A stretch of 64,000 bases of DNA, taken from assembly GCA_035041965.1 (NCBI GenBank), contig JAPYMA010000065.1, positions 310,001-374,000 of the forward strand, in the 5' to 3' direction. Numbering within the stretch: position 1 is the stretch's first letter; each line of letters opens with the position of its first letter. Origin of the DNA: Anisakis pegreffii. Its lineage: Eukaryota > Nematoda > Chromadorea > Rhabditida > Anisakidae. Below are positions 12,001 to 22,799 of the stretch, one piece after another. Made by a program: the position numbers and the translations under genes. The notes under the pieces are model-generated. The model ran no database searches. It saw only the letters and a program-made list of their open reading frames with translations, and was not told the DNA's origin.

Positions 12001-12656
12001 TATCGTAATCGGTACCACTGTCTACCTGAATTTGACGCTCGGAAACCATATCATTCTCCCGCTTCCGATATGCTGAAATTATTTGCTTTCAATCGCACCT
12101 CAAGCGAAATTCCACTTTCGAAGTTCTTTTGTTTATATGTTCTCTTTTGTAAGCTTATACAAACTGAATTCAGCAAAGTTATATTTGCTGTGAAAGCATT
12201 AGATGAATTAGATGAATCAGAATTAGATGAACTAGATGCCAATGTTTCCAATTGTTTCATTCAATCGGGCTGCATAAAGTTTTCAAGGTAATCGAGAAAA
12301 TGTTTTAGCACAATACAAAAAGTTTTCATAATATGAGTTGAATTGAACGACGTAAGACAGAGAACAATTTGCAACTCAGACACAACAAGCGAATGAAATT
12401 CATTTGCGTGCAAAGTTGCAATGAAATCTCTCTCATTCAACAACACTGATGAATGGAGGTTGAAGAGAATGTTTTGGAGAATTTGAGTTGTAATAAGAAA
12501 AGATCTAAGCAATACGAAGGCATAAAGACGACGTCTTGCCGATAGTTTATTATTAACCGATGATAAGCTCGATAATCCATAAACAAAACCACAACAATTG
12601 CGTTTGTTACTTAAAGTCTGTTGTGTCTGGCGATGATTTGTCAGCATTTCACTCAT
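29..12656 (-). CDS. PLEKHG-type Rho guanine-nucleotide exchange factor, 5' and central exons (partial, runs off left edge)
   Basis: DH-domain exchange factor expected to activate a Rho-family GTPase at the cell cortex. Exons modelled from splice sites and phase, in transcript order: 12611-12656, 11943-12072, 11553-11674, 10260-10338, 9829-9916, 9142-9326, 1760-1901, 1407-1546, 979-1114, 582-731, 287-357, 29-179. Their sum is 1440 nt, exactly 480 codons, with every phase matching. Residues about 1-330 are Ser-rich and low complexity (runs such as SSSSQRSSSS). The DH domain starts near residue 330 with IAIELLDTERCYVNDLNDII, continues through MAKCFIDNMDGFKDYVTYCT and reaches the conserved helix SAYLLKPVQRVLKYHLF. 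That order and wording match PLEKHG1/2/3 family DH domains. The rest of DH and the expected PH domain lie beyond position 1. The first exon is the least certain part (ATG at 12656; donor chosen at 12610). The 9142-to-1901 intron is about 7.2 kb and contains other features. Confidence 0.85.
2088..2426 (-). other. Unassigned coding-like open frame inside the RhoGEF intron
   Basis: A 112-codon stretch is open between stops on the minus strand. Composition is protein-like, for example KYFLAESIASSAHFIMLKLL followed by DYVIPDCEGTALLSL. I found no convincing splice sites tying it to the RhoGEF exons. The RhoGEF phases already match across this interval without it. It could be an exon of another nested gene or a relic; I do not recognise a family. 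Confidence 0.25.
3100..3393 (-). other. Possible PTB/PID-fold exon (nested or relic)
   Basis: A minus-strand open frame of about 97 codons reads like the first half of a phosphotyrosine-binding fold. A helix-like start (IIEEVNTLLEGKTP) is followed by strand patterns VRINLSVKGVILC and KDIPLTTIHPISHYFASIDP, resembling the 'v.l.VS.KGI.l.d.....l..hpi..IsfasiDP' layout of PTB domains of Shc, Numb and tensin type. This is a pattern resemblance read by eye, not a search result. The frame begins just after a stop and an aaag that could act as an acceptor near 3394. It ends in an in-frame stop at 3100, with a possible donor (gtatctg) shortly before. It cannot be placed in the RhoGEF chain with confidence. 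Alternatives are an exon of another minus-strand gene or a pseudogene fragment. Confidence 0.3.
3835..4150 (+). pseudogene. Decayed coding fragment with in-frame stops
   Basis: One plus-strand frame reads protein-like sequence interrupted by stops: KDWNKRKLTEEE, stop, QYKDVIDPYYCGLMSQLGQS, LRFFFERLKYGDDGFIEQNE, then RIE, stop, LDDYE, stop, and KIIYGETQEIARYIHIESKL. The stretches between stops are far more protein-like than neighbouring intronic DNA, which suggests an inactivated exon or processed copy. The parent family is not recognised. It lies in the long RhoGEF intron, upstream of and on the same strand as the 4757-5372 gene, so it could be an older part of that locus. Confidence 0.4.
4757..5372 (+). 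CDS. Nested three-exon gene of unknown function inside the RhoGEF intron
   Basis: Three exons join in phase: 4757-4836 (acceptor tttcag; first ATG at 4765), 4913-5093 (acceptor tgctttcag; donor gtgagta) and 5170-5372 (acceptor attatcag; stop TGA 5370-5372). The donor at 4837 (gttcct) is weak. The product from the ATG begins MPENSQQAAIKLQERELAIE, continues with RKKSCDVARMMWKKVPTSIW and DSDRLYDGMTMDDI, then HKSREGIISYDISTERM, VKELLSSVALGMKRFAIGTT and a short Leu-rich tail. I see no signal peptide or familiar motif. It lies antisense to the RhoGEF gene, wholly within its intron. The initiation exon may lie further upstream, since 4757 is preceded by a good acceptor. It could also be a recent pseudogene, but no stop interrupts the spliced frame. 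Confidence 0.45.
5590..5758. repeat. Dispersed direct repeat A, copy 1
   Basis: About 170 bp that recurs at 6343-6504 in the same orientation with scattered mismatches and small indels. Both copies share cgtcaaaatttgtagc-type sequence (catc in copy 2), the block cagttgaaaatatccgatca and the end gtggaatgcagtggaaaa. No flanking target-site duplication was recognised. Confidence 0.75.
6343..6504. repeat. Dispersed direct repeat A, copy 2
   Basis: Second copy of the repeat at 5590-5758. It is followed directly by repeat B copy 1 (6519-6580), so the two repeats may be parts of one larger duplicated unit whose first copy lost its right half. Confidence 0.75.
6519..6580 (+). repeat. Repeat B, copy 1 (coding-like)
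   Basis: A block of about 55-60 bp that recurs at 7246-7305. Both copies translate alike on the plus strand: GSMDTMRLFGAYECAKFA here and GSLDTMRFFGAYECAKFA in the other. Most differences are codon-level substitutions, as expected of duplicated coding sequence rather than of random intronic repeats. Confidence 0.65.
6695..7051 (+). other. Unassigned coding-like open frame near repeats A and B
   Basis: A 118-codon plus-strand open frame reads like a charged, helical protein: KILSRCQQDDLNDNGTAQFV, EWNDEAHLNKFKQTVKVFRY, then a Lys/Thr-rich tail. It is not linked by splice sites to other exons. It may be a relic of the same duplicated material as repeat B. No family recognised. Confidence 0.25.
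7246..7305 (+). repeat. Repeat B, copy 2 (coding-like)
   Basis: Second copy of the repeat at 6519-6580. The reading frame continues a little further (CAKFATVIRDV) before a stop. Confidence 0.65.
7531..7868 (+). pseudogene. Decayed coding fragment with many stops
   Basis: One plus-strand frame gives short protein-like runs separated by stop codons: MKAYCEVNLEMV, QLMTFEERRTMTILRKPLDD, RLLAIQKDRNAR, WEYQQDLICSS, IIVKSLFQKATPACT. The runs resemble a charged helical protein. The many stops indicate an old, non-functional copy. Family unknown. Confidence 0.3.
7870..9141. other. Intronic DNA, nothing recognised
   Basis: Left-hand continuation of the long RhoGEF intron, next to the exon at 9142-9326. 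AT-rich sequence with frequent stops in all frames; no RNA gene or repeat was recognised. Confidence 0.5.
9330..9828. other. Intronic DNA with a GC-richer, hairpin-capable segment
   Basis: Intron between RhoGEF exons 9829-9916 and 9142-9326. The part around 9500-9550 is unusually GC-rich for the window, and cggggaa pairs with ttccccg about 25 bases later. Two plus-strand frames stay open here, but they have no supporting splice sites. I treat it as non-coding. Confidence 0.4.
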
Positions 12657-12698
12657 TTCATGATGATGAGACGACTCGAGAGGTAATTTTATGATGGC

Positions 12699-13240
12699 AT
12701 GATTGAAGAGGGAATTTACGATGCAATGAAGGTGTTGCTCTCAGATTCAGTCTGTGAAATCAAACCAATGCAAATTTACACTACACTCATCATTTCGATC
12801 ACACCGACAAATAAAAAAAAAGAACTACTTCAAAAAATCGAATCGTCCATAAATATCATCTCAACAATTGATGTTAAGCAATGCATCTACATGATGTGTC
12901 CTGAACTTCTGGGATTTGTTATGAAAAGTAGAACCCTATGAGTTCATCAACAATTTGATAAGAACTCATTACTGTCTTCATAAGTGGCATTCAAGCAAAC
13001 TACGAGCTCCTCAAAGCAGTTTTCAATGCAATCATTGAAAACTGTTATGATGCCCGATTCTGGCAGGCGAAAGGTATCACAGGAGTTTCATGGAGCAAAT
13101 TGAGACAATGACCAAAACCTAGAGACCATGGGACAATTTGATGACAGCCCTAGTTTTGCCCTTTCATGTGTGAACTCCGATCAAAAAGTTGGTCATTCTC
13201 CTTCGCCATTAAGCAGGATGACAAAACCAGCATTACGGAT
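12699..13240 (+). pseudogene. Frame-broken coding relic just upstream of the RhoGEF start
   Basis: On the plus strand a frame beginning IEEGIYDAMKVLLSDSVCEI runs through NKKKELLQKIESSINIISTI to CIYMMCPELLGFVMKS and stops at 12941. A second frame picks up from 12962: ELITVFISGIQANYELLKAV, FNAIIENCYDARFWQAKGIT, GVSWSKLRQ, stop, then further short runs. Both halves are strongly protein-like and adjacent but in different frames, which fits a gene copy broken by a frameshift and stops. It could instead be two exons with an unrecognised short intron. Family not recognised. It lies head-to-head with the proposed RhoGEF first exon. Confidence 0.4.
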
Positions 13241-13249
13241 TCTTGGAGA

Positions 13250-16200
13250 GTTTAAGCAAGTCAAGAGATCTATCATTGAAACTTTGTGAATGAACATGCA
13301 TCAAGCATTCATGAATTTGTGCACAGTATGCGAAATAACACGATTGCGTCATTTCCTCTAATACTATGTGAAACGTTAACTGGGCATCACAGTTCTTCAG
13401 AAATCGCAGACTAAATAACTTAACACATTCTCTCACTAGCAACTAATTAACCTTCTCGGAACATGATTCGTGGAATGATCAAACAGAAGAATGAGCACCG
13501 TAAAAGCTAACTGGCACCCATAAGCAATGTCTAGAAAAGTGAAAAAACGATGAAGAAAACAGTTGAATTGATGCAAAATAACGACAAAGATAGGTGTCAT
13601 CAAAAGATAAGCAGTGCAATATGGTAAGATGGACGAATGTGACCTGAAGAAAGCAAAGGTCACCATACGAGAACAAACAAACACTTGTGCAGTTGATTGA
13701 CAAACGATATCAACAACAACTACTAATACTACCCATAGCAGGTAGCAATTGCGCATTGGAAATCGATCTATCGCATCCCGTTGGAATCAGTTTAATGATG
13801 AATATATCGATGACAAATTAACTGGTTTACGAGTGTTCTGTCCGCAAATCCCTCACTAATCTATTGTTCTGCAAAACAATCTCATCTCGATACCGGCACA
13901 TAAATAATGTGGTGCATATGAGTGATCCAAAAATACGGCTACATCATATTCAGTACACTACAAAATATCGCTTCCCACTTATCCATCACACCATTTGCTG
14001 CTATGCGCTATTCAATTGCGACTGATATCGGTGTGTATCTACGAGATGGATACTACATGTCAATTGCCATTAAAACATCGCCACTAATACACTACGGCTA
14101 CAAATTGGTGTAAAGCAATCGAACAATGCCGATTCATTAATCATCTAAGAACAAAAAGATGCTTCGCCCTATCCATATCTACACAAATCCACAAAACAAC
14201 AACAAACCGAGCAGAAATTGTTGTCTTCGTTATCAATCTAGCATTCATCTCAACTCTGTTTTGCATTCTGTACCGTGTTCTTAAGTTTTCATCAAGGAAT
14301 TAATACACCAAAAACGCTCAACAATCACATGGGATTTGCACGCATAATTATGATTAAAATATGGCACGTGCATGCTTGCTAGCACAATAGAATATTAGAA
14401 GTGGTTTCAGCTCAGGAACCCGACACCCAAAGTGTACGAATCCACGAAATCATACGTATTCGTGAATGGAGCAAGAACTGAAAGTGTAGCTAGAGTCCAT
14501 CAGGTGGTCGTTTGCTTTTAGAAGACATGAGTTGAGCGAAGTGCGGAAAAATGAGATCAATGCGTTTACTAAATGACAAAAACAAACTTTCATAAAATGA
14601 ACAAAATGTTGGCCATTGTTAATTGTTTGTTCTTTACAAATGAAATGAACCGATGTGTTATATCTGTTCCATTGTTATTGTGCGTCAATTACATACAAAG
14701 CAAATACTGCGATCCTTTTGATTCATTAATTCCCTCAATGAAATCTCATTTTCACAACGTAATACTCAACAAAGCTCGTCGCTCTTCTTGAGATGCACTA
14801 TTATCTCATTAAAATCATTTCTAGCACGCAATTTTCGTGCTTAGCCCACCACCTTCCGTTCTACTCTGACAGATTTATGAGGAGAGCGGCGCAGATATTG
14901 AAAAGTGAGCCATGTGTTCCGTTCGTTTTCGAATGTTGCAATTCTCATTAGCAGTTGTAAGTCAAACTTATCAACGCGCTTTCATTCACAACATTGAAAA
15001 GGCATTTGCCGAGTTCGAAAAAATGTTCACTATTTGTGGCAAAATTTTATGACTCTTAAGCTGTGAGCAGTTTAGAAAACGTAATGTTTGAAAGGTGAAC
15101 TTGTTCAACTGCACCAGGTTAACCGATGCATTTTAATAGCTTGAAAATAGATTAATCTCCAGCGAAGAGTACATTCGAAGGGAGAAGTCTTTTAGTACGT
15201 AATTAGGGATACAAACAAGGTGTAATGAAATTTCTAAGCACAGCGGTTCTCATAGGGGATGAAATTACTCATTTTGGGAAATTTGGAGGTGTTAATGGGC
15301 AATGGACGGGGTCGGGAAATTAGTATTTTGTACAGAATGCCATTGCCACGGTGTTTTTGAATGCGGTTAGTTGATGACAACACTCTTCATTCTCGCATTT
15401 TCTGAGTATCATCAGCTGGTCCGGGCCTATTTGGGTTTTCATTCATTCTAACAGGGTTTTCATTCTTTTCCATGCTGTTACAATCGCTCTTATAGCTTTT
15501 ACCACCAAAAGTGTTCTCTTTTGTTAATTATTCATTCATTTCACTCAATAATTGAAATCAAATTCTCATTCTATCGAATACACCCTATAATTGATCATTT
15601 AATTGTCGAACGTTGTTAAGCAACACTGTTCGATTGCTGTACCGTTGATTTCGGCTGTCAATACTCGTCAACGCATCCAATAAAGAGTATATGGTACAGA
15701 ATAAGAAATTGATTCGAATTGTGAAGCGAAATGAGATGAAGTGAATGAGAAAAACTCATCAAGAGAACCATATTCGCATGTGATAGCTATGAGAGTGAAT
15801 AGAACACGTCTGAAAAGAATGAGAATTCGAGGTACGGCGGCCTGCCAGATCATCTCAAAGGGCAACGGAGCACCCGAACGTAAAAACCACTGCCTAAGCA
15901 GATCATATTTTACATATCTAATCAATAAAAAAGTAAGACGACTTTATGAATGCGGCATCAATATTAAAATAGGAAGTCATCATTTCAATGAAAAAGGTTG
16001 ATTTGATCCTCCCAATTAATGGGAACTGAATATCTTTGTGATCATATTTAGTGAAGAAAACATGTTGTTTTTTACACAGTATGCCAATAGCTAATTTGTT
16101 TTATTCATTTTTTATGATATTCGTGAACGTCTGAGATGAATTTGACGACAACTGTTATCCGTGCTCGATCATTAAAAAGCGTTTTACAGCTTCACACTGC

Positions 16201-19200
16201 TTGGCCATTCACGAATCGTGGCTCACTTTTGATTGTTAGCTGCTTCCAATTGTTGTTGCTGTTTGCAGATTGCAGTAGTGATCATCCAATATCGCAACTG
16301 CTATCTAATACTAAGACTTCAAGACTTGAAAAAGCTCGTGATATCGAAGAGTATTCCCAAACTTAGATAGTACCCAAAGAATGTAAAATACGAAGAAACT
16401 ATAAATGGAATCGTAAAAGAAGAATTTGGAGAGCTGAAATATTGCATATGCAACGTTGTGGGGTGGATGGAAGAGTACTCGTAGAGAATGTCACTGCAAA
16501 ATTGATGTAACGATTGGGTGCGATATTGGGAAGAAGGAATGCTGATGCGAGGTTGCAGTCTTCAGCCATGCAGTAAATTGGCTGTCTATCGCTTCTGAAG
16601 CGGAATCTGAGATAAAACAATTTCCGTAATCAACTGATTGCACGTTTTGATCATTTCTAGGATTGTTTTACAAATCGCCCAGTTAGGCATTCAATGAAAC
16701 CAACAACAAAAGAAGCGTTATTGAACAGAGCATTCTAAACTAATTCAGCAATTTCTTGCCATTATCAGTGGTTGATTCCAATTCAGCATGAGTGAATAAC
16801 AGTACTATTTTAGAAGGTTATTGAAGGTCAACTGTACTTGTGTAATAAAAACGATGACAATTTGTAGTTGCTGATTGGATTTTTCCGTTAAATGACAATT
16901 TATCGGGGATATCGAAATGTAATTGTGATTGTGGTCGCTTCCCTCAAGAAACTGCTGTCCCGTCAAAAGAACAGTATGGATTGTGTCCGATAGAGGCAGT
17001 TGTTTCTCGTCAGAAAAACGAATCGTTATAAAAGAGCATTCAAATTTTTTTAGACTCATCGCTACAACTGTTCTGTGTTTATTGCACAGACCAATTCTGC
17101 AATAGCAAATTTGATTGGAACAAAAAGTAGCAAGTAAGGCACATTGCACAAATATTTCCGCGAAAAACAAGGATAGACAGCGGAGAAATTTTTAGAGATT
17201 CCTGCTGCAGCGATTATAGCTGATTTTAACGACTATTTAATAGATCAGCGACGAATTCCGCAAGAACATCTAGCACTTTATCAGTTGAAATGGAAATAAA
17301 AACACCAAATGAGCAGCATAAAGGTCTTCCGAATATTACATTTCACTTCGCCAACAACAGTGTCCTATTCCCAAGTAAGATACTATCGAAACGATGTTCA
17401 AGGATTTCATCGCATCCAGAAATCCAGAATTTTATTGTAATGGAATATACGACCTGTTTCTAGACAGCAAAAATGTGCTGACTGATTGTAATGGTGCTTA
17501 TTTCTAATGAAAATGTTGAGTTTGAAGGAAGTTATAACATTTTGAAATTCTTCTACGCAAACCGCAGAAGCTAACTTTATAACCTAATAAATGAAAACTA
17601 ATGTGGCACCGAAAAATCTCGGTGAGTAACGAACATAGTAAAAAGTGTTCTGATAAGAAAACAATGAATAGAAAAGAATCAAAACACTAACGTCTCGATA
17701 ATAATATGGGAATGCGCGTTTCGAAAGGAATTTTGAAAGAATATCAGCTGAAGAGATCTGCTAAATGGATGATGTTGAGGACGTGCTTGCAAATGAGCCA
17801 GCAACTAATAGAAGGAGCTTTAGCTTTAGTAAATGAACTGAGTAAAAGGTATAGTGTTAAGATGGACCACTGTTGCTGACACAATTTAACAACATCCATC
17901 AGCATCCATCCATCCAACCCAGTCACTCGTTTAGTTCACTTCAATGAACAATAAATCCCACTGCTCCTTACACAGTCCACAATCCATAGTCCAACTTTAT
18001 CTACTCGTTATCTGTTATACTAATCACTGATTTACCGAGAGATTTATTCGCATCACTATTCCATTCTCAAAATAACACACTTATCACATTGACTGAAGAC
18101 GGAAGTTGTAGTAAAGGAAATTCTGCTAACGTCGATCCATAGCATTCCACTATTCAATGCTCTCGACTAATGAGAACTAGGCGATCAATTCCACGGGAAG
18201 ATGTATCAAAACGAAAACAAATCATTGTCAAGCAGTTAATCAAGGACACGAAGTGTTGTACTGGAGTTACTTTTGCTGGGAATCCAGCAACAGAATATTC
18301 GGGCGAGCGGTCGAAACATTACGAGAAATCTATGCTTCACAATAGAAAGAAGAAATGTGTCATTATTTTTTTGTGAAAAAGAAAGCTAGACGTTTTTGGT
18401 TGTGAATTACAAAAAGCAGATTTATTGAATCGGTTTGCAGATAACGGCTTCACCACAACTGTTAATGAGCAGCAAGATGCAAGACTGGGTCAAGAGTCGA
18501 TCACGCTGTTGACTTGACTTGGATAGCGGATGCTCTTCGATGTTTCGCCCACAATTTGGTTGGACATATGCATGAGAGGCACTCACTGACAATGAGTTGA
18601 GCACCGAATTTGATATTATATGATGATATCTATTTAATGTGCAATCATGAACACTTATATGGGAAACTGAACTAAACATGCGAGTCATGAATATTCCCCT
18701 AATTGTAAGCATTTACACGCAAGATCAAGCCGTCATCGTGGAACAATTTTATTATTTGAACAGAGATAAGTAAACATAAGGACGACGGTTAATTCGGGCT
18801 GCATCATCACGGTAAGAAAACGGACTATTCACTTACCACTTAAGACGACTTGTTCACAGAATCGTTGATCGTTGCTCTTCGTTTTCTTATTCAAATGCAA
18901 ATCAAAACTAATGAACACGTGAAAATGTAAACGATGTACTTCCATTCTACGCCTCCACCAATGCATGATGATGATGATGGTCGTTTCAGTAACAGTAACA
19001 GTAGCAGCAGCAAAGGTGTATTGTGATCTAGCGTTCACACAATCGATAACTCATCAGTGAGGTTGCATGGTTATTGCTTTTGATTGATCGTTTAATATTG
19101 GAATGTGTTGTTCAGCGGCGTTTTTTTTTTGTTCAAAATTCAGACTGTTATTGCTAATCAAAAATAGCGATGCGTTCATTAGGCAATTGAATAAAAACGA

Positions 19201-21900
19201 TAGCAATTCGGAATGAATCGTCCCAGTGGTTGTTCACATTAACGGAGAACATCTAGGTGTATTCGCTACTGGGTGCTCTCCATCGTTGAAATGTCCTCTT
19301 CTTAGTGATCACTATCTTCAAAGAAATCTTTTTCGTTTGAGTGACGAGTAACGAGCATACATCGATCGGAACGATTCGAGTCAAATCAAATGTTACATCA
19401 GCGATGAACAACACTGTCACATTACTGATGACAACAAAAAAACGAAAACAATCGATAAGAACGAAAAGCTTTTGATGAGGTGGTGATTATGATGAGATTT
19501 ACTGTTATCTGAAAGCGATCGTGATTGCTTTCATAACGCAGAATGATCGAGTTCAGTTCAGAGAATATATTACTGTTATCTCCAGCAAGTTCTACAACTA
19601 ATAATAAGTTGGTTGGAACAATAACCGGAATTCTGTTCGTAAAGTTTGCAGAGAGCTTCGAAAGCAGTAAAAATTAACTGAACAATTTGTACTAATTTGA
19701 CACTCAAACAGGAATTGTGGAACGATTTTTGTGAGTTGCCGAAATTTAGGCATCACTCTATAAAGGGCAAATGATCGTTTTGATTTGTTGCTACGATTAC
19801 CAGAACACGTTGGATTCGATGAAATCGTTGAAATGGACAGCTAGCTGTTTGTAGAGCGCATTTTTTGATGTGTGAAACTCATCTGCTCAGTTACGTATGC
19901 TCGATTATGCGGTATTAAGGACGAATGTCTAATGAATAATTCAAAATTGTACAATGATGAACGTCGTTTTTTAACTCAAGTAAAGTGTTTGACAGAAATT
20001 CAATAGTGTATAGGTCTGATCAAATCAGATCATTATTGCATTTGCCTGATCACCTAGGCATTTTCAGTGGTTACCATTACCCAAAAGGATGACTTGAGGC
20101 TGACTATCTTATTGATATCGTTCAAATAATCGCGAATAATGCGCAGAAGAGTGAATGAAGAATTGAACGCAAAAGCTATGTGATTTTTGAACAATGCAAG
20201 AAGCAGCTGGCAGCATTTCGAGTGAGAAGGAGCGATTTGTTGCTGGTGCAAGACGTCGTCGACACCTCTGAATTAAAGCAGTTCAGCACTCTTAAATAGC
20301 ACGATGGTTTTATGCGATCGTTTTTATGCCGTCGAATTGTTGCTGTTATGTGTGCTGATCACGATGATGGTTACAAATGGAGTACGAAGTCAATTTAGAT
20401 GTAACTGCACAAAAAACCAACACAATAACAACAAACAACATAACAAATTCAACATTTAGTGCGAAAATGTTTAGCAAGAACAACCCAGTTTGACATTGAA
20501 ACTGCGTTCAAATGTGTACGTTAATAAATTTTTGAGAGAGTGGCAATTTCGTTCAATTAACGTAATTATTACAACCTAAAACAGGATATCAACGCTTTCG
20601 CGTAACTCTTAGAAGATTTATGGTGTTCTCTTGTGAACTGAATGTTTTCGACGAATTTACAACTACAATTACAATGTTTCCATGACAACTGAATTGTCGC
20701 ACATTCCCAAAAACAATCTCGAATCGATGAAAAACTTTGACATTGTTCATCGCAGAGCATGTGGCAAGCTTTCAAAAAGCAGCTTCCTAAGTTGACGTGA
20801 TGTACTGAAAATTTTTGAAATATGAACATTTTACAGCAAAAAGAGACTGTGCTTTCTTAAAAGGTACGACTCAGCAGGTTAGACGATTGCCTATATGCTT
20901 TCTCAGAAACAGTTATTTTCATATTTAGAGTGTAGAGTGTTTGCACATTTATGAGTAACATATGCAGATAATTTACCGACCGCATACTGTACGAACGAAA
21001 CGATTTCCAACCGACTCGAAATGGCTTCAAATAGGGAGAAGAAGAGAAACAAGCAATTTGATGAAGTTTCAAAGGTTGTAACGTGGGCAATGCGTGAGCA
21101 ATGAGAAATTTTATTTGCGGATGGATAGGAATGTATTAGATGAGCCAGCCATATTACTTGGAGTGTGTAATAGCGAGAGGTGATATGGCACGATTGCACT
21201 ATCAAAAGCTAAAAGCGTACAAAAATCATGCAAATCAGTCTGATTCATCAAGCATTTTGATTCTTTCTAGCAACGTTTCACTGCTCATCACTGCATCCAT
21301 TATCCGTTAAGCAAACACAACAGTCCAAAAGTAAAGGTTACGTAACACTGAATGTGGCTGAAAAATTTAATTCTAAGGAACCACAAATGTTGAGTTTTAT
21401 AGTGAAATGTTACCGTCACTAAAAATGATGATGTATATTTGATAGAGTCAAATGATTGATCGTTTGAATAGCAGTAGTTGGGGAATCAGCATATTACTTC
21501 AAAAAAATGAACCCATAGCCAACCACATTACATTCGCGGCATTCCTTTAGGTTGTTATACAAATATTCTTACGAATTTCTTATGAAGACATCATAAACTG
21601 CAAATAAAAAGAGACGTATCGTTTGCAAGTCAAGAGGGATAAAAACCTACAAAACAGGTTTGGTGCCTGATTTTGCAAATCGCATAGCAATATCTATCAC
21701 TTATTGGGAGCTGAGTATGCACAACGAAACAGTTCAAAGGATATTTCAAAACAATAATGGTTATGAAAATATTCTCGTTCCCGTTAGAAAAAGTGACCCA
21801 ATGACCAAGGATATCAGGAATAGATGACAGCTCATGGTTGATAATCTCTAGTAGAGTATTAGAAATCGTGAATTAAAGGTACGAAAGAACACATCTGAGG
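13250..21900. other. Gene-poor stretch, no supported gene
   Basis: AT-rich DNA with only short open frames in both orientations. A few (16136-16366 plus, 20054-20251 minus) have protein-like runs but no splice-site support. No tRNA-like, satellite or transposon-terminal structure was recognised by eye. Confidence 0.4.
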
Positions 21901-22131
21901 TTGCATTTGAATATAAAATATAGTTCTGCAAAGCATCGGAGTAAACCAACGCCTTTTCGAGTGAATAATAGTGAACGACTCGATCAAATACAACACTACT
22001 ATTGCACCAAGTCATCAACAAATGTGATATTACCAGATCCTCTTGAAAAATTAGCAGAGGTGTCGATTAGTTTTCGACAAATAGCAATCTTTCGAAAAAA
22101 CTTTATAGTCACATTTTGGATTGTACCTTAA
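21901..22131 (+). other. Unassigned coding-like open frame
   Basis: A 76-codon plus-strand frame with protein-like content (HRSKPTPFRVNNSERLDQIQ, then NVILPDPLEKLAEVSISFRQ). It has no clear start context or splice partners. It may be an exon or a relic; no family recognised. Confidence 0.25.
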
Positions 22132-22419
22132 ACTCACGCATTCTATGTCAACAAAAAGCAACTGTAGTGAAAAAATAATGAATTGAAAGTAAATCTAAAT
22201 AAAGGCCGAAAGTGAAGTGACCCTTTTAGTGGATAAGCGCTAGTTCACTAAATTCCATTGAAGTAGTCTGAGCGGTTTTTGGTCAGCAACTCAATTTCAC
22301 ACAAATCTCGATGAAATGTTTTAAGTGAATATTGATGGCAAGTAGAAGATGATGCTTTATAGTTAGTGAATTTACTAGTGCAATGGTTTTTGATGAATAT
22401 AATGAACGAAATGAAGTGA

Positions 22420-22761
22420 TTAGTTACCACGACGTCGTTTCGTTCTTTCCCTCGAACGTCCTCTGTCGTCTTCACTCAAATTCTCGGTCGTCATACTCCT
22501 GCAACTCACAATTACAGATCAAGTAAGTGTCCTCTTAAAGCCATAAACATGCATCGATAAGCTAGCATTTAACACGCAAGATATGGACGACTATCAAACC
22601 AGTTGAAAAAATCGTCCAGAAAACTATGATGCGTACATTACAGAAAAAATTAAGACGATGATTTTCACGTCGCTTCCACAAACGAGGAACAATATGGCGG
22701 AGAGCGAGGAACGTACAGTAGTGATTCGGCTTATCCTCATCGTGACCAAAGATGACAACGG
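22420..22761 (-). other. Candidate two-exon tail of a minus-strand gene
   Basis: Two exon-like segments. At about 22685-22761, after an acceptor ttttag, the frame reads GHDEDKPNHYCTFLALRHIV and PRLWKRRENHR. At 22420-22498, after acceptor gttgcag, the frame reads MTTENLSEDDRGRSRERTKR and ends RRGN-stop; a gtaact donor also overlaps that end. The second piece is rich in Arg/Ser and acidic residues. The connecting donor is weak and the phases agree only with a donor inside the first piece, so the link is tentative. No family recognised. Confidence 0.3.
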
Positions 22762-22799
22762 CTAAAATGTGGACCTTCTTAGGCTTAGGCTAAGGAACG

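Noticed and set aside
12051..12291. Opposed Ser/Asn-rich and Asp/Glu/Leu-rich frames around 12190-12240
   Set aside because: A ttagatgaa-type repeat produces both; the segment is intronic in the RhoGEF model.
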